Assembly (NCBI GenBank): GCA_005116955.1
Contig: SWDI01000005.1
Span: 650,219 to 714,218, forward strand
DNA: 64,000 nucleotides
Reading direction: 5' to 3'
Source of the DNA: Nitrospira sp.
GTDB lineage: Bacteria > Nitrospirota > Nitrospiria > Nitrospirales > Nitrospiraceae
In this document: piece by piece, positions 34,663 through 42,598 of the stretch
Position numbering within the stretch: the stretch's first letter is position 1
Layout of the letters: each line of letters starts with the position of its first letter
The notes under the pieces: model-generated
Seen by the model: only the letters and a program-made list of their open reading frames with translations
Told to the model about the DNA's origin: nothing
Databases searched by the model: none
Translations under genes and position numbers: made by a program

Positions 34663-34795
34663 GTACTGCGACCGGCCTCTCATGCGAACTGCCTGTCGCC
34701 CTACGGCCCGATGATAGAAGAACAAGGCATCCTGCCTATCCGCAACAACTCATGAGAACAGACAGCATTGCCGGGAAGCGAATGCAGCTCCATGA

Positions 34796-34822
34796 ATAAT
34801 ATGGGGCAGAGCATAGCGTCAA
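34796..34822 (-). promoter_or_regulatory. Weak sigma-70-like promoter candidate for the dab operon
   Basis: On the minus strand TTGACG (34817-34822) and TATTAT (34796-34801) are separated by 15 nt. The spacing is short, so confidence is low. Transcription from here would give a leader of nearly 200 nt that contains the hairpin at 34611-34662. Confidence 0.3.
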
Positions 34823-34933
34823 GCTCCAAATGGTGGAGTCAGCCTTCTACCCATGAACAGTCGGGCATCGAAAGTTGGAGTATGGCACTTGTTCGCCTCC
34901 CCACGTGACCCTATAATCGGTCGAGAAGCACCC

Positions 34934-35275
34934 ATGGAAAACGCGATACGCAACGCGATCATCAAGTTCGAGCAGGAATTTCTTGGGCGAGGCCCCGATG
35001 AGGTCCGAGCCTTTGTCGTGCGGGATTTAGTTGTGGCTCGGCTCAAGGGTGTGCTGACCCCTGCCGAACGGCAGCTGGCCAAGACAACGGAAGGGGTCGA
35101 GATGGTAAAGCGGCTCCGGCAGAATTTGATCGCACAAGGTCGTGACAAGCTCTGCGAGCAAGTCAGCGAGATCACCGGCGCCAAAATTCTGGGCCTCTTC
35201 ACCGATATCGATGTGCAGCTCGGAGAACGCGTCTTCGTCTTTACCGTGGATCGAGAGCTTCAGAATGGGAGATAA
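34934..35275 (+). CDS. DUF2294 protein
   Basis: A 113-residue protein, ATG 34934 (MENAIRNAII), divergent from the dab operon. It has the DUF2294 layout: a helix, GRGPDEVRAFVVRDLVVARLKG, LTPAERQLAKTTEGVEMVKRLRQNL, then ITGAKILGLFTDIDVQLGERVFVFTV. A second DUF2294 gene lies at 39.7 kb. The family has no assigned role; here it may act with inorganic carbon uptake (inference from position). Confidence 0.82.
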   Translation: MENAIRNAIIKFEQEFLGRGPDEVRAFVVRDLVVARLKGVLTPAERQLAKTTEGVEMVKRLRQNLIAQGRDKLCEQVSEITGAKILGLFTDIDVQLGERVFVFTVDRELQNGR

Positions 35276-35546
35276 CGAGTGCGCCGCTGACTCTTGTGAA
35301 AACCGGCGGCAAAGACGATTGAGGAATCATGCCCGGAATGTAGTCCGCAGGGTTCAGTTCATGAGTTTGCTTGGTTTTCAGTAAAGACAAAACCACTCAT
35401 CTTCTCTTCGTGCTATTCCTGTGAGCAAGGGCTGACGGGTTTCTCTTCGGCAGTTTCTAAAGTCTCAATCGCCGATAAGACGGCTCAGCTCCATACCGAG
35501 CATGCACACTAGAGGTATCCATTATTTCACGGTATAGTGCCGCCGC

Positions 35547-36446
35547 ATGGAATGGCTGAATTACCATCATCTGCTCTATTTTTGGTCTGTTGCGAAAAAC
35601 GGGACTGTTGCCAAAGCTTGCGAAGAACTTCGCTTGGCCCAACCGACGATCAGCAAACAGATAGGACTTCTGGAGGAAACATTAGGAGAAAAGTTATTCA
35701 CGCGGAGCGGTCGGCACCTTGTGTTGACGGAAATGGGTCGCATCGTCTTCAAGCATGCCGAAGATATCTTCTCAATAGGACAAGACTTGATGAATACCGT
35801 CAAGGGACGGGCAAGTGGCAGCTCAATTCGCCTGAACGTCGGCATTGTTGACGTGGTGCCGAAGCTGCTGGCCACCCGTCTATTGAACGCTGCCGTTCGC
35901 CAGTCCCCCGCCATGCGCTTGATCTGCTGGGAGGATAAGTTGGACCAACTGTTGGCCGACCTGGCGATCCATGGACTGGATTTGGTCATCGCGGATACGC
36001 CGGCGCCACCGACGATCAAGGTGCAAGCATATAATCATCTTCTGGGTGAGTCGGGGGTCACGTTCTTCGCGAGATCGAAGTTGGCAGCACACTACCGTCG
36101 TAACTTCCCTCGATCCTTACATAGCGCTCCGATCTTATTACCCACCTCCAACACGGTGCTACGCAGATTATTGGATGACTGGTTGACGCGCCAGGAGCTG
36201 GTCCCAACCATCATCGGGGAATTCGAAGATAGCGCGACCTTGAAAGCCTTCGGACAGGAAGGACATGGATTGTTTCCCGGGTCGACGGCCATGGAAAAAG
36301 AGATCTGCCGACAGTATCAAGTGCAAGTTGTACGACGGGTCGATTCTGTCAGGCAGAAGTTCTATGCGATTACCGTTGAGCGGCGAGTGAAACATCCGGT
36401 CATCATGGCTCTCTTCGACACAGCACGTCGGGAAGTGCTCAGCTAG
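35547..36446 (+). CDS. NhaR-type LysR transcriptional regulator
   Basis: A 299-residue LysR regulator. The N-terminal helix-turn-helix is NYHHLLYFWSVAKNGTVAKA followed by LAQPTISKQIGLLEE, and the effector domain runs from about residue 90 to the end. The YFWSVAK opening and overall length fit the NhaR subgroup, which activates Na+/H+ antiporter genes in enterobacteria. It lies between the dab operon and the carbonic anhydrase gene, so it may control carbon uptake rather than, or as well as, sodium genes. Confidence 0.88.
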   Translation: MEWLNYHHLLYFWSVAKNGTVAKACEELRLAQPTISKQIGLLEETLGEKLFTRSGRHLVLTEMGRIVFKHAEDIFSIGQDLMNTVKGRASGSSIRLNVGIVDVVPKLLATRLLNAAVRQSPAMRLICWEDKLDQLLADLAIHGLDLVIADTPAPPTIKVQAYNHLLGESGVTFFARSKLAAHYRRNFPRSLHSAPILLPTSNTVLRRLLDDWLTRQELVPTIIGEFEDSATLKAFGQEGHGLFPGSTAMEKEICRQYQVQVVRRVDSVRQKFYAITVERRVKHPVIMALFDTARREVLS

Positions 36447-36472
36447 ACTTAAGGCCGTGATCTAGGAAAGCC

Positions 36473-36600
36473 TCATTTTCTTCTCAACGTGCGGACATAC
36501 GCCAGCACCTTCCTGGACTGTTCCTCGGAAAGTCGCCATTTCCATGACGGCATCGTTGTCCCTCAACGACCATCGTGAATCTTCCCACGCTAACGACACC
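36473..36600 (-). pseudogene. Decayed C-terminal piece of a cytochrome c
   Basis: On the minus strand the frame from about 36553 reads MPSWKWRLSEEQ then VLAYVRTLRRK and stop, the usual C-terminal helix of a small cytochrome c after its haem-ligand Met. Just upstream in the same frame lies KIHDGR, a TGA stop, then GTT, as in 'KIxDGRxGTTMPSWK'. No CxxCH remains nearby. This looks like the 3' remnant of a cytochrome gene broken by a stop. The nominal ORF at 36484-36693 is in another frame. Confidence 0.55.
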
Positions 36601-36689
36601 GAGCTCCTTCTGAGTCGTCGACTTCTGCACGGACGGTTTTCCCTCTTTGCCTGACGCCCGTGGCTCCTTAGGCAAGGTGTTCGAACAGT

Positions 36690-37328
36690 TCAATTAAACT
36701 TTGTCGGAAACTGTTTCACCAAGGCGGCCGTGAGGGCATCGGCAATAACATAGACATGATGCTCCATCACCGGCCAGGTTTCTTCCTCGCCGGCGTAATC
36801 TTTGTCTTGGAACTTGTTGATTTGAGCCACATGATGGTCAACATTCGTGGCATATAGATTTCGGACCGTCTCTTTGGAAAGGTGAGGATTGATCCCACTA
36901 AAAAAGGTGGCCATTTCGTCGGTGATCGATGCAAATTCGACCAGGGCTGCATCCTGGCGGCGCTTATTCCCAGCCACAGTGGCCTCGGAGTAGGCTTTAA
37001 TCACGCCATAGTGCTTCGTCAGCAAGGTGCGGAACCGTTCAGAGACCGTATCGCCGTAGAACGGAGCAAATGTCTTCGCCATATCTCTTGTGTTGGTCGC
37101 CACGGCCTTCTCCGCAAAATCTCGCGACCTCAGATCATTTTTTGCGTTATCCAAAACGACGTTGCGAATCCAAAAGAGATGTCGAGACCATTCATCGCGC
37201 AAGACGGCCTGCATGTCCGCCACGGTGACAGGATGTGGGTCTGACATCGAGGACCACTCGTGCGCGCAACCCCCTATGCTGATGACGGTGAATACCAGTA
37301 GTGCCATGGACCGACGCATTGTAGTCAT
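36690..37328 (-). CDS. Helical lipoprotein of unknown function
   Basis: A 212-residue lipoprotein (signal peptide, lipobox ISIGGCAH). The rest is charged and helical with many His residues (DHHVAQINKF, VMEHHVYVIAD), suggestive of a helical bundle that could bind metal or haem. I recognise no family. AAGGAGC lies 8 nt upstream of ATG 37328. Confidence 0.7.
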   Translation of the reverse strand: MTTMRRSMALLVFTVISIGGCAHEWSSMSDPHPVTVADMQAVLRDEWSRHLFWIRNVVLDNAKNDLRSRDFAEKAVATNTRDMAKTFAPFYGDTVSERFRTLLTKHYGVIKAYSEATVAGNKRRQDAALVEFASITDEMATFFSGINPHLSKETVRNLYATNVDHHVAQINKFQDKDYAGEEETWPVMEHHVYVIADALTAALVKQFPTKFN

Positions 37329-37431
37329 AATGATTGCTCCTTCATGTTGATAATAAGTAAACTCAGTTCTTCCCCAGGAGCATGCTCAATTTTCTATTAC
37401 CTGGTTATTTCGACAATCAGAAGTCCGGATT

Positions 37432-38136
37432 CTAGATCAGCCCGACTTTACCTGTCGCAAGATCATAGACTGCGGATTCAACCCGCAATCTACCTGCTTT
37501 GGTCGTCTCTCGGATCACGGTCGAAGAGGCGCGCAGCAACTCAGCCTGGATCCTGGCATTGATCTGAATCGCTTTATCAATATTGCCGCCAGACTTTTCT
37601 ATTGCCGGATGAATGCGTTGATACAACACGCTGATTTGCCCCGGTACAGTATCGGTTGTCATCGCGGCTCTCACGGCCCCGCAGTTACTATGGCCGATCA
37701 CAAGAAGCGCTTTGATCCCAAGGACCGCCACGCCAAATTCCAGGCTCGCAACAATCTCTGGTGTCACCACATTGCCGGCCACTCGTGTGACAAAGATGTG
37801 ACCGATCGTCTGATCAAAGACCAGTTCCACTGGGATACGAGAATCGGCACAGGCCAGTACCGCCGCAAACGGCTCTTGTTTATTGACCGTCCGCTCTTTC
37901 ATGATGATTAGATTGTGTGTAATCGATGTCAGTTGATTCGTGGCAAATCGTTGGTTGCCGGCGAGCAATTCATGCAGGGCTTCTTCGGGACTGAGCGCGG
38001 TTTGGGCATGAAGCGTTCGAGGGGAAGCGAGATCGATTCCTACTTGCGTGGCCGCTCCAAGGACCGCACCTAAAAGAACCGTTTGAAGCAATTGCCTTCT
38101 GCCGATACCTGAGTGATTGCTCGCATGATCTGTCAT
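37432..38136 (-). CDS. Tat-exported beta-carbonic anhydrase
   Basis: A 234-residue protein with a Tat-like leader (GIGRRQLLQTVLLGAVLGA) and the beta-carbonic anhydrase zinc site C96-A-D98-S-R100 with H149-SN-C152-GAV. EFGVAVLGIKALLVIGHS is the typical core strand. It should convert CO2 and bicarbonate in the periplasm, next to the dab operon and a SulP-type permease. Its Tat signal is visible; outward location is inferred from it. Confidence 0.9.
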   Translation of the reverse strand: MTDHASNHSGIGRRQLLQTVLLGAVLGAATQVGIDLASPRTLHAQTALSPEEALHELLAGNQRFATNQLTSITHNLIIMKERTVNKQEPFAAVLACADSRIPVELVFDQTIGHIFVTRVAGNVVTPEIVASLEFGVAVLGIKALLVIGHSNCGAVRAAMTTDTVPGQISVLYQRIHPAIEKSGGNIDKAIQINARIQAELLRASSTVIRETTKAGRLRVESAVYDLATGKVGLI

Positions 38137-38193
38137 GTTGCGTCCCTCCTTACATAGAGTGATCTAGACCCTGACAGGTAGATACTCTCATAG

Positions 38194-38592
38194 TCACCGT
38201 AGGTCATCCTGCTTGAAAGTCGGTTCGTTGGGCGATTCTTGTGGGCTCATCCAAAATGATGGCACACTCGCGAAAGGCCAGCTGAACATCAAGGCGAGAC
38301 CATCCGGTGCAATGAAGCTTCGGTATGAAGCAGGATGATGCCGCTCTCTGCCTGGAAGGTAATGTGTATCGGTATGGGTCAGGCTGAGCCGATTCCATGA
38401 CGGCTGCTCCGCGCGTTGAGACAGGCCCTCGTTTCTCATAACAGGTCCGATAAATTCCGCAGGTTCGGCAGACTTAAGCGACTGTCTCCCGTCTTCTGGT
38501 AGAGCAAGTACGTGACTATGTGCTCGTGACAGATCCGGAGTGACATATCCTGCGATGACAACCAGGCTCAGAATGATAATAACCCTGATCAT
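38194..38592 (-). CDS. Hypothetical exported protein, 132 aa
   Basis: Signal segment MIRVIIILSLVVIAGYVTP from ATG 38592, preceded by GAGAGGAGG at ideal spacing. The mature part is Ser/Pro/His-rich with no domain I know. A longer upstream frame to 38781 exists but lacks a ribosome binding site. Confidence 0.55.
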   Translation of the reverse strand: MIRVIIILSLVVIAGYVTPDLSRAHSHVLALPEDGRQSLKSAEPAEFIGPVMRNEGLSQRAEQPSWNRLSLTHTDTHYLPGRERHHPASYRSFIAPDGLALMFSWPFASVPSFWMSPQESPNEPTFKQDDLR

Positions 38593-38735
38593 GATCATGC
38601 CTCCTCTCGTTCCATGCGGAATGAAAGAGCTGAATTGCTCACGCTCTTCCTGATAGGCCGGATAACGATGCTCATGAAGTTGAAGCCGCGGCGGCCGACC
38701 TGGTCTGTACTCAGGTAAACCGCCGCGGTTGCCAT

Positions 38736-38930
38736 TCAGTGGCGCTCTTCCTGGGTGATCTCTCGTTCGGCCTGTAACCAATCCTCTACTTCATGCCCAT
38801 TCATTTCACCGCGCTGGAGGTACAGCTCGTACGCACGCAAGGCGATACTTTTCTGAATCGAAAGGGCGTCTCCTCCTGGTGTCACTCCGTTCACCGTCTT
38901 CTTCTGTTCCTTCTGACGCTCCTGCTTCAT
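38736..38930 (-). CDS. DUF2934 protein, 64 aa
   Basis: After a basic N terminus, IALRAYELYLQRG and HEVEDWLQAEREI form the short DUF2934 motif. These small proteins are common in Nitrospirota and have no known function. Confidence 0.82.
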   Translation of the reverse strand: MKQERQKEQKKTVNGVTPGGDALSIQKSIALRAYELYLQRGEMNGHEVEDWLQAEREITQEERH

Positions 38931-39024
38931 AGCTCATTCCTTTCTCTTGCTACGAAAGGCCCCACCGTATCCGGTATTCCCGAGGAGAAATCTGGTGCCC
39001 CTCTCCTCAGAACTCCATGACCTA

Positions 39025-39351
39025 TCAGCGGTTCATCGGCTCCATGTACGGATGCACATACTCCACGATGATCTTTCCGTCTTGCGCCGTCACCGGGCTC
39101 TTTCCCTGGGACGTCTTTAGTGGGATGAGGAGATAGGCGTTTCCCATCGAATCGATCACTTCCAAATGGGACACCTGCTCGTCCAGATCCTTTACGTCCA
39201 CCTTCGCTTGTGGAACGGCCTTGGGTTTGAGTTCTACACTGCTGCCGCTCATGGACGGCTTGTCACCTGCAAAGACTGTCGATGTCGCGAACACCACCGT
39301 TGCAGCAACGATGGATAGGACTCCCGCTTTCGATAGACCTTGAGCATTCAT
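39025..39351 (-). CDS. Hypothetical exported protein, 108 aa
   Basis: N-terminal signal peptide ending TSTVFAGDK, then a 75-residue soluble domain (HLEVIDSMGNAYLLIPLKT; IIVEYVHPYMEP). No family recognised. GGAGGGCGTC precedes the ATG. Confidence 0.62.
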   Translation of the reverse strand: MNAQGLSKAGVLSIVAATVVFATSTVFAGDKPSMSGSSVELKPKAVPQAKVDVKDLDEQVSHLEVIDSMGNAYLLIPLKTSQGKSPVTAQDGKIIVEYVHPYMEPMNR

Positions 39352-39678
39352 GACGCCCTCCTTGTGGGTTATGGGATAAACAAAGTACTCACATGGTCAC
39401 ATATATAAGGCCGATCAACTTATAGACAAATAGATAATAGAATGTTAGTTCATTTATAAAAGAAATGGATTGCTGTATACCGAGCCGATCAGAAAATGCC
39501 GGTGATAGATGTCATTGAAGGAGAGTTAGGTTGCTCAAGGATGTGGAAGGGGGCAGCGGCAATAAACCGACAAGGGCTCGTTCAGTGAGGCTTGCAACGC
39601 CGTAATCACAATGACAGCGTTCCCTCGCTGCCTGGTTCCAGGGGCGAAAGCCTCAAGAATCTGATTTTAAGGAAATGG
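39352..39678. other. AT-rich intergenic stretch
   Basis: About 330 bases, clearly AT-richer than the genes around 39390-39480 (many TATA/ATAG runs). It should carry the promoter of the 108-aa gene. No RNA gene or repeat identified. Confidence 0.45.
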
Positions 39679-40080
39679 TCAATTCGTCTGATTGGTCGAG
39701 GGACGTGTAGTGGCAGTGGCAAGAGATTCTTGCAGCCGAATGATGAGCGTGGTTCTTCCGGCTGACGGATCGAGGTCTGCGAAGAGGCTCTGCACCTTCG
39801 CCCCGATTGCCTCCTCAATTCGGTGAGACAAAAGGCTCTGACACGAGTCGAACATGGCTCGGTGAAACTGGCGAAGAAGTGCGCGCCCTTCAGTCGATCT
39901 TGCCAGCTGGTTTTCGGCTGGAATAGAGGTGGTTCTCGCCAACGCCACTTCGATGAGTTCATCACACACATGAACGTGGACGCTGGAATAATGGGCCTTC
40001 ATGAATTCCGTGTGAAAGTCCAGCACGGCCAACGTGATCGCGTACTCCATTTCAGCTTTATTGGTCAACGCACTCGCCAT
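39679..40080 (-). CDS. DUF2294 protein (second copy)
   Basis: A 133-residue protein: YSSVHVHVCDELIEVALARTTSIP, AENQLARSTEGRALLRQFHRAMFD and IEEAIGAKVQSLFADLDPSAG are the DUF2294 blocks. It is a distant paralogue of the 34.9-kb gene and the last of a probable four-gene minus-strand run starting at the isocitrate dehydrogenase. Confidence 0.82.
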   Translation of the reverse strand: MASALTNKAEMEYAITLAVLDFHTEFMKAHYSSVHVHVCDELIEVALARTTSIPAENQLARSTEGRALLRQFHRAMFDSCQSLLSHRIEEAIGAKVQSLFADLDPSAGRTTLIIRLQESLATATTRPSTNQTN

Positions 40081-40083
40081 GGT

Positions 40084-40296
40084 CTACCCCTCCGTACGCC
40101 ACGAACGAATCCAGCGTCCGGTTCGTGGATCTTCGAGTTTTGTGCTGTAGTGCTCACGAAGAAACGCTTCCTGCTCAGGCGAAAGACCGGGTGTGCCAGC
40201 ACCCAAGTCTTTGGACGAGCAGACCCTATTCATGTCGTGGGGTGAGGTCATGTCCTCTGACATGATGGCTATCTCTGCTGTGGCTAAGGACTTCAT
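40084..40296 (-). CDS. Hypothetical protein, 70 aa
   Basis: A small soluble product from ATG 40296 (MKSLATAEIA) with the C-terminal LSPEQEAFLREHYSTKLEDP. No family known. It sits 3 nt before the DUF2294 start, so it is probably cotranscribed with it. Confidence 0.5.
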   Translation of the reverse strand: MKSLATAEIAIMSEDMTSPHDMNRVCSSKDLGAGTPGLSPEQEAFLREHYSTKLEDPRTGRWIRSWRTEG

Positions 40297-40368
40297 CGTG
40301 CGTCTCTTAGGGGTGGGACTGCACGAGTCACTCGGTGAGCGCCCTCGCGCCCACCGAGCGTTCCTCAA

Positions 40369-40719
40369 TTAATAGGCTTTGCTGAATCCCGGTTCTCCAT
40401 CGTAGGTCCACAATTTCTGAGCCGCTGACCACCACCAGCCTTTCTTGGTCAGAGCGTCCAGAAATGCATTGATATCCGCATCCTGCACGTCTTTGGTTGC
40501 CATGAACCGGCACCGGTACCAGTTCACTTGAAGGAGATCGGGGCTCACGAAGCCTGGCCAGACCTTCGTGCCTCGGTTCGAAATGAATTCACATTTGAAG
40601 GCTCCGATGTCGTCGAACTTCGGGGTGCCCTTCTCCGTGATGATGTACATATCGACTCCGACGAGTTTGATCTCTCGTTTCTTCTTTGTCGCCTTGGCGA
40701 CTTCTGTAAATGTTGGCAT
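40369..40719 (-). CDS. Isocitrate dehydrogenase C-terminal domain as a separate protein
   Basis: A 116-residue protein corresponding to the C-terminal domain of Thermus-type isocitrate dehydrogenase. KLVGVDMYIITEKG, CEFISNRGTKVWPG, YRCRF, DADINAFLDAL and the ending TYDGEPGFSKAY match that extension block by block. The catalytic gene just upstream lacks this domain, so the enzyme seems split into two chains. In Thermus the domain shapes the oligomer; here it may be a regulatory or assembly subunit (inference). Confidence 0.8.
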   Translation of the reverse strand: MPTFTEVAKATKKKREIKLVGVDMYIITEKGTPKFDDIGAFKCEFISNRGTKVWPGFVSPDLLQVNWYRCRFMATKDVQDADINAFLDALTKKGWWWSAAQKLWTYDGEPGFSKAY

Positions 40720-40753
40720 GGGGTATCTCCTTGTTCAGTCTGTGCGCTCAAGT

Positions 40754-41770
40754 TCAGGCCTTCGCGTGCATCTTGTCCACGATCGCTTGTGCATATTCGT
40801 CTGTTTTGGCCGTCCCACCGACGTCGTACGTCACATGCTTTCGTTCGTCGAGCACGGCGAACATGGCCTTCTCGATCCGGGCCGCAGCCGCTTCTTCTTT
40901 GAGCCAACGGAGCATCATGATGCCGGAGATCAACACGGCCGAAGGATTGACCTTCTTCATACCGGCATACTTTGGCGCTGAGCCATGGACCGCTTCAAAG
41001 ATCGCGCAGCCGTCGCCGACATTGGCGCCAGGTGCAAATCCCAAGCCTCCCACCAGTCCGGCGCAGAGATCCGTCAGAATGTCGCCGTAGAGGTTCGGCA
41101 GCACCAGGCAGTCGAACTGGGCCGGATTTCGCACCAGCTGCATACAGCAGTTATCCACGATAATGTCGCCGGACTCGATGTCAGGATGTTGCTTGGCGAC
41201 TTCTCGGAAGGCATCGAGAAAGAGGCCGTCGGTCATCTTCATGATATTGGCCTTATGGACGCAGTAGATCTTCTTGCGCCCGTTGGCTTTGGCCCACTTG
41301 AATGCAAAGTCCGCAATGCGATAAGAGCCCGGCCAGGTAATGACCTTCAGACATTGCGCGACTTCATCAGACACCATATGTTCGATGGCGGCGTAGGAGT
41401 CTTCGGTGTTCTCGCGGAAATTGATGATATCGATCTTGTCCCAGGGCCGTTTAAGCACCGGGATGAGTTTCGCGGGCCGCACATTCGCATAAAGATCAAA
41501 GACTTTGCGGAGGGTCACATTGGCGCTCTTGTGTCCGGTGCCGATCGGAGTCGTCGTCGGGCCTTTCAGCGCCACTTTGTTCTTCGCGATATTTTGAATG
41601 GTCTTGTCTGGCAGTAGGGTGCCGTACTTTTCCAGACAGTCGAGCCCAATGTCCTCATACTCCCACTTAATGTCTACTCCGCTGGCATCGATGACGAGCC
41701 GCACCGCTTCACAAATTTCCGGGCCGGTGCCTTCTCCCGGTAACATCGTGATGACATGTTGTTTCCCCAT
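40754..41770 (-). CDS. icd: NAD-type isocitrate dehydrogenase, catalytic chain
   Basis: A 338-residue beta-decarboxylating dehydrogenase: LPGEGTGPEICEAV, FRENTEDSYAAIEH, KANIMKMTDGLF, NCCMQLVRNPAQFDCLVLPN and GDILTDLCAGLVGG. FRENTEDSYA separates isocitrate from isopropylmalate enzymes. It interconverts isocitrate and 2-oxoglutarate, and in a reductive TCA cycle it runs toward isocitrate. It ends 34 nt before the split C-terminal domain gene. Confidence 0.9.
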   Translation of the reverse strand: MGKQHVITMLPGEGTGPEICEAVRLVIDASGVDIKWEYEDIGLDCLEKYGTLLPDKTIQNIAKNKVALKGPTTTPIGTGHKSANVTLRKVFDLYANVRPAKLIPVLKRPWDKIDIINFRENTEDSYAAIEHMVSDEVAQCLKVITWPGSYRIADFAFKWAKANGRKKIYCVHKANIMKMTDGLFLDAFREVAKQHPDIESGDIIVDNCCMQLVRNPAQFDCLVLPNLYGDILTDLCAGLVGGLGFAPGANVGDGCAIFEAVHGSAPKYAGMKKVNPSAVLISGIMMLRWLKEEAAAARIEKAMFAVLDERKHVTYDVGGTAKTDEYAQAIVDKMHAKA

Positions 41771-42091
41771 TGAAAAACCTCCCTTAAAGCAGCAAGGGCG
41801 ATCGGACCATCCGTTCCCCTAATTGGTGGTAAATGCAAATCAGAGTCCAGACTGCGTGAAGCCCGCACGACACGCACGCAACTGTGAGATTCAAATAAAT
41901 GCGTGGAAAATAGCGACTTGTGCATCCTGGCGAAGAAGTGGGTTGCTCGACGTGGCGCATTGCTTGTGCATCAGCGCACGGATCGCGCTGCAACCCGTGC
42001 ATCGATGCTCGGCTACCTGTCGGCGACTAGAGAGACTGCTGGAAGAGCGGCGTGGAAGTATGGAGTGGAGTAGATTCGGATGAGTAACCGC
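41771..42091. other. Intergenic, nothing recognised
   Basis: About 320 bases between the isocitrate dehydrogenase and a universal stress gene. It contains AAGGGAGG, the likely ribosome binding site of the dehydrogenase, near 41780. No convincing gene or RNA. Confidence 0.5.
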
Positions 42092-42493
42092 TTACTGCGG
42101 ACGAACCAAGAGAACCGATGCATCCACCTTGGCGATCAACTGTTCAGCGACCGAACCGATCACCCATCGTTCCAACCCTCGGCGATGTGAGCTTCCCACC
42201 ACTACAAGATCGGCGCCCCATTCTCGTGCACCGTTGGCGAGGGCGTCGACGATTCCAGTCACGCCGTACACGGCCTCGGTGTGTAAGACACGGGTGTCTA
42301 TAGTCACTCCGTCGCCGACGGCGGACTTGGCCCGCGCCAACAGCCTGAGACTGTCTTTGGGGTCGGTATCCTCGGTGGCAACATGGACAATTCGGAGCGT
42401 GCTTTGGTTGGAGACAGCCATGCGCTTCGCTTCCATCAAGGCTTTCATGGAAGTGTCCTTCCCGTCGATCGCTGCCAGAATTTTGATGAACAT
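42092..42493 (-). CDS. Universal stress protein (UspA family)
   Basis: A 133-residue single-domain protein beginning KILAAIDGKDTSMKAL and ending with the ATP-binding loop VVVGSSHRRGLERWVIGSVAEQL (split at 20). A second Usp lies near 49.5 kb. A stress or nucleotide-sensing role is expected from the family. Confidence 0.9.
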   Translation of the reverse strand: MFIKILAAIDGKDTSMKALMEAKRMAVSNQSTLRIVHVATEDTDPKDSLRLLARAKSAVGDGVTIDTRVLHTEAVYGVTGIVDALANGAREWGADLVVVGSSHRRGLERWVIGSVAEQLIAKVDASVLLVRPQ

Positions 42494-42598
42494 GGAGAGG
42501 CATCCTCCTTGGTCGTTGATAGGTGAGTGAAGGAGGCCACTAGTCGTCTCCCCATCCTTGTGGCTCTTAACCCGTATGACTAATGTGGAGTAAATTTT

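Noticed and set aside
36484..36693. 69-codon minus-strand ORF
   Set aside because: It runs in a different frame from the recognisable cytochrome remnant and has no good start.
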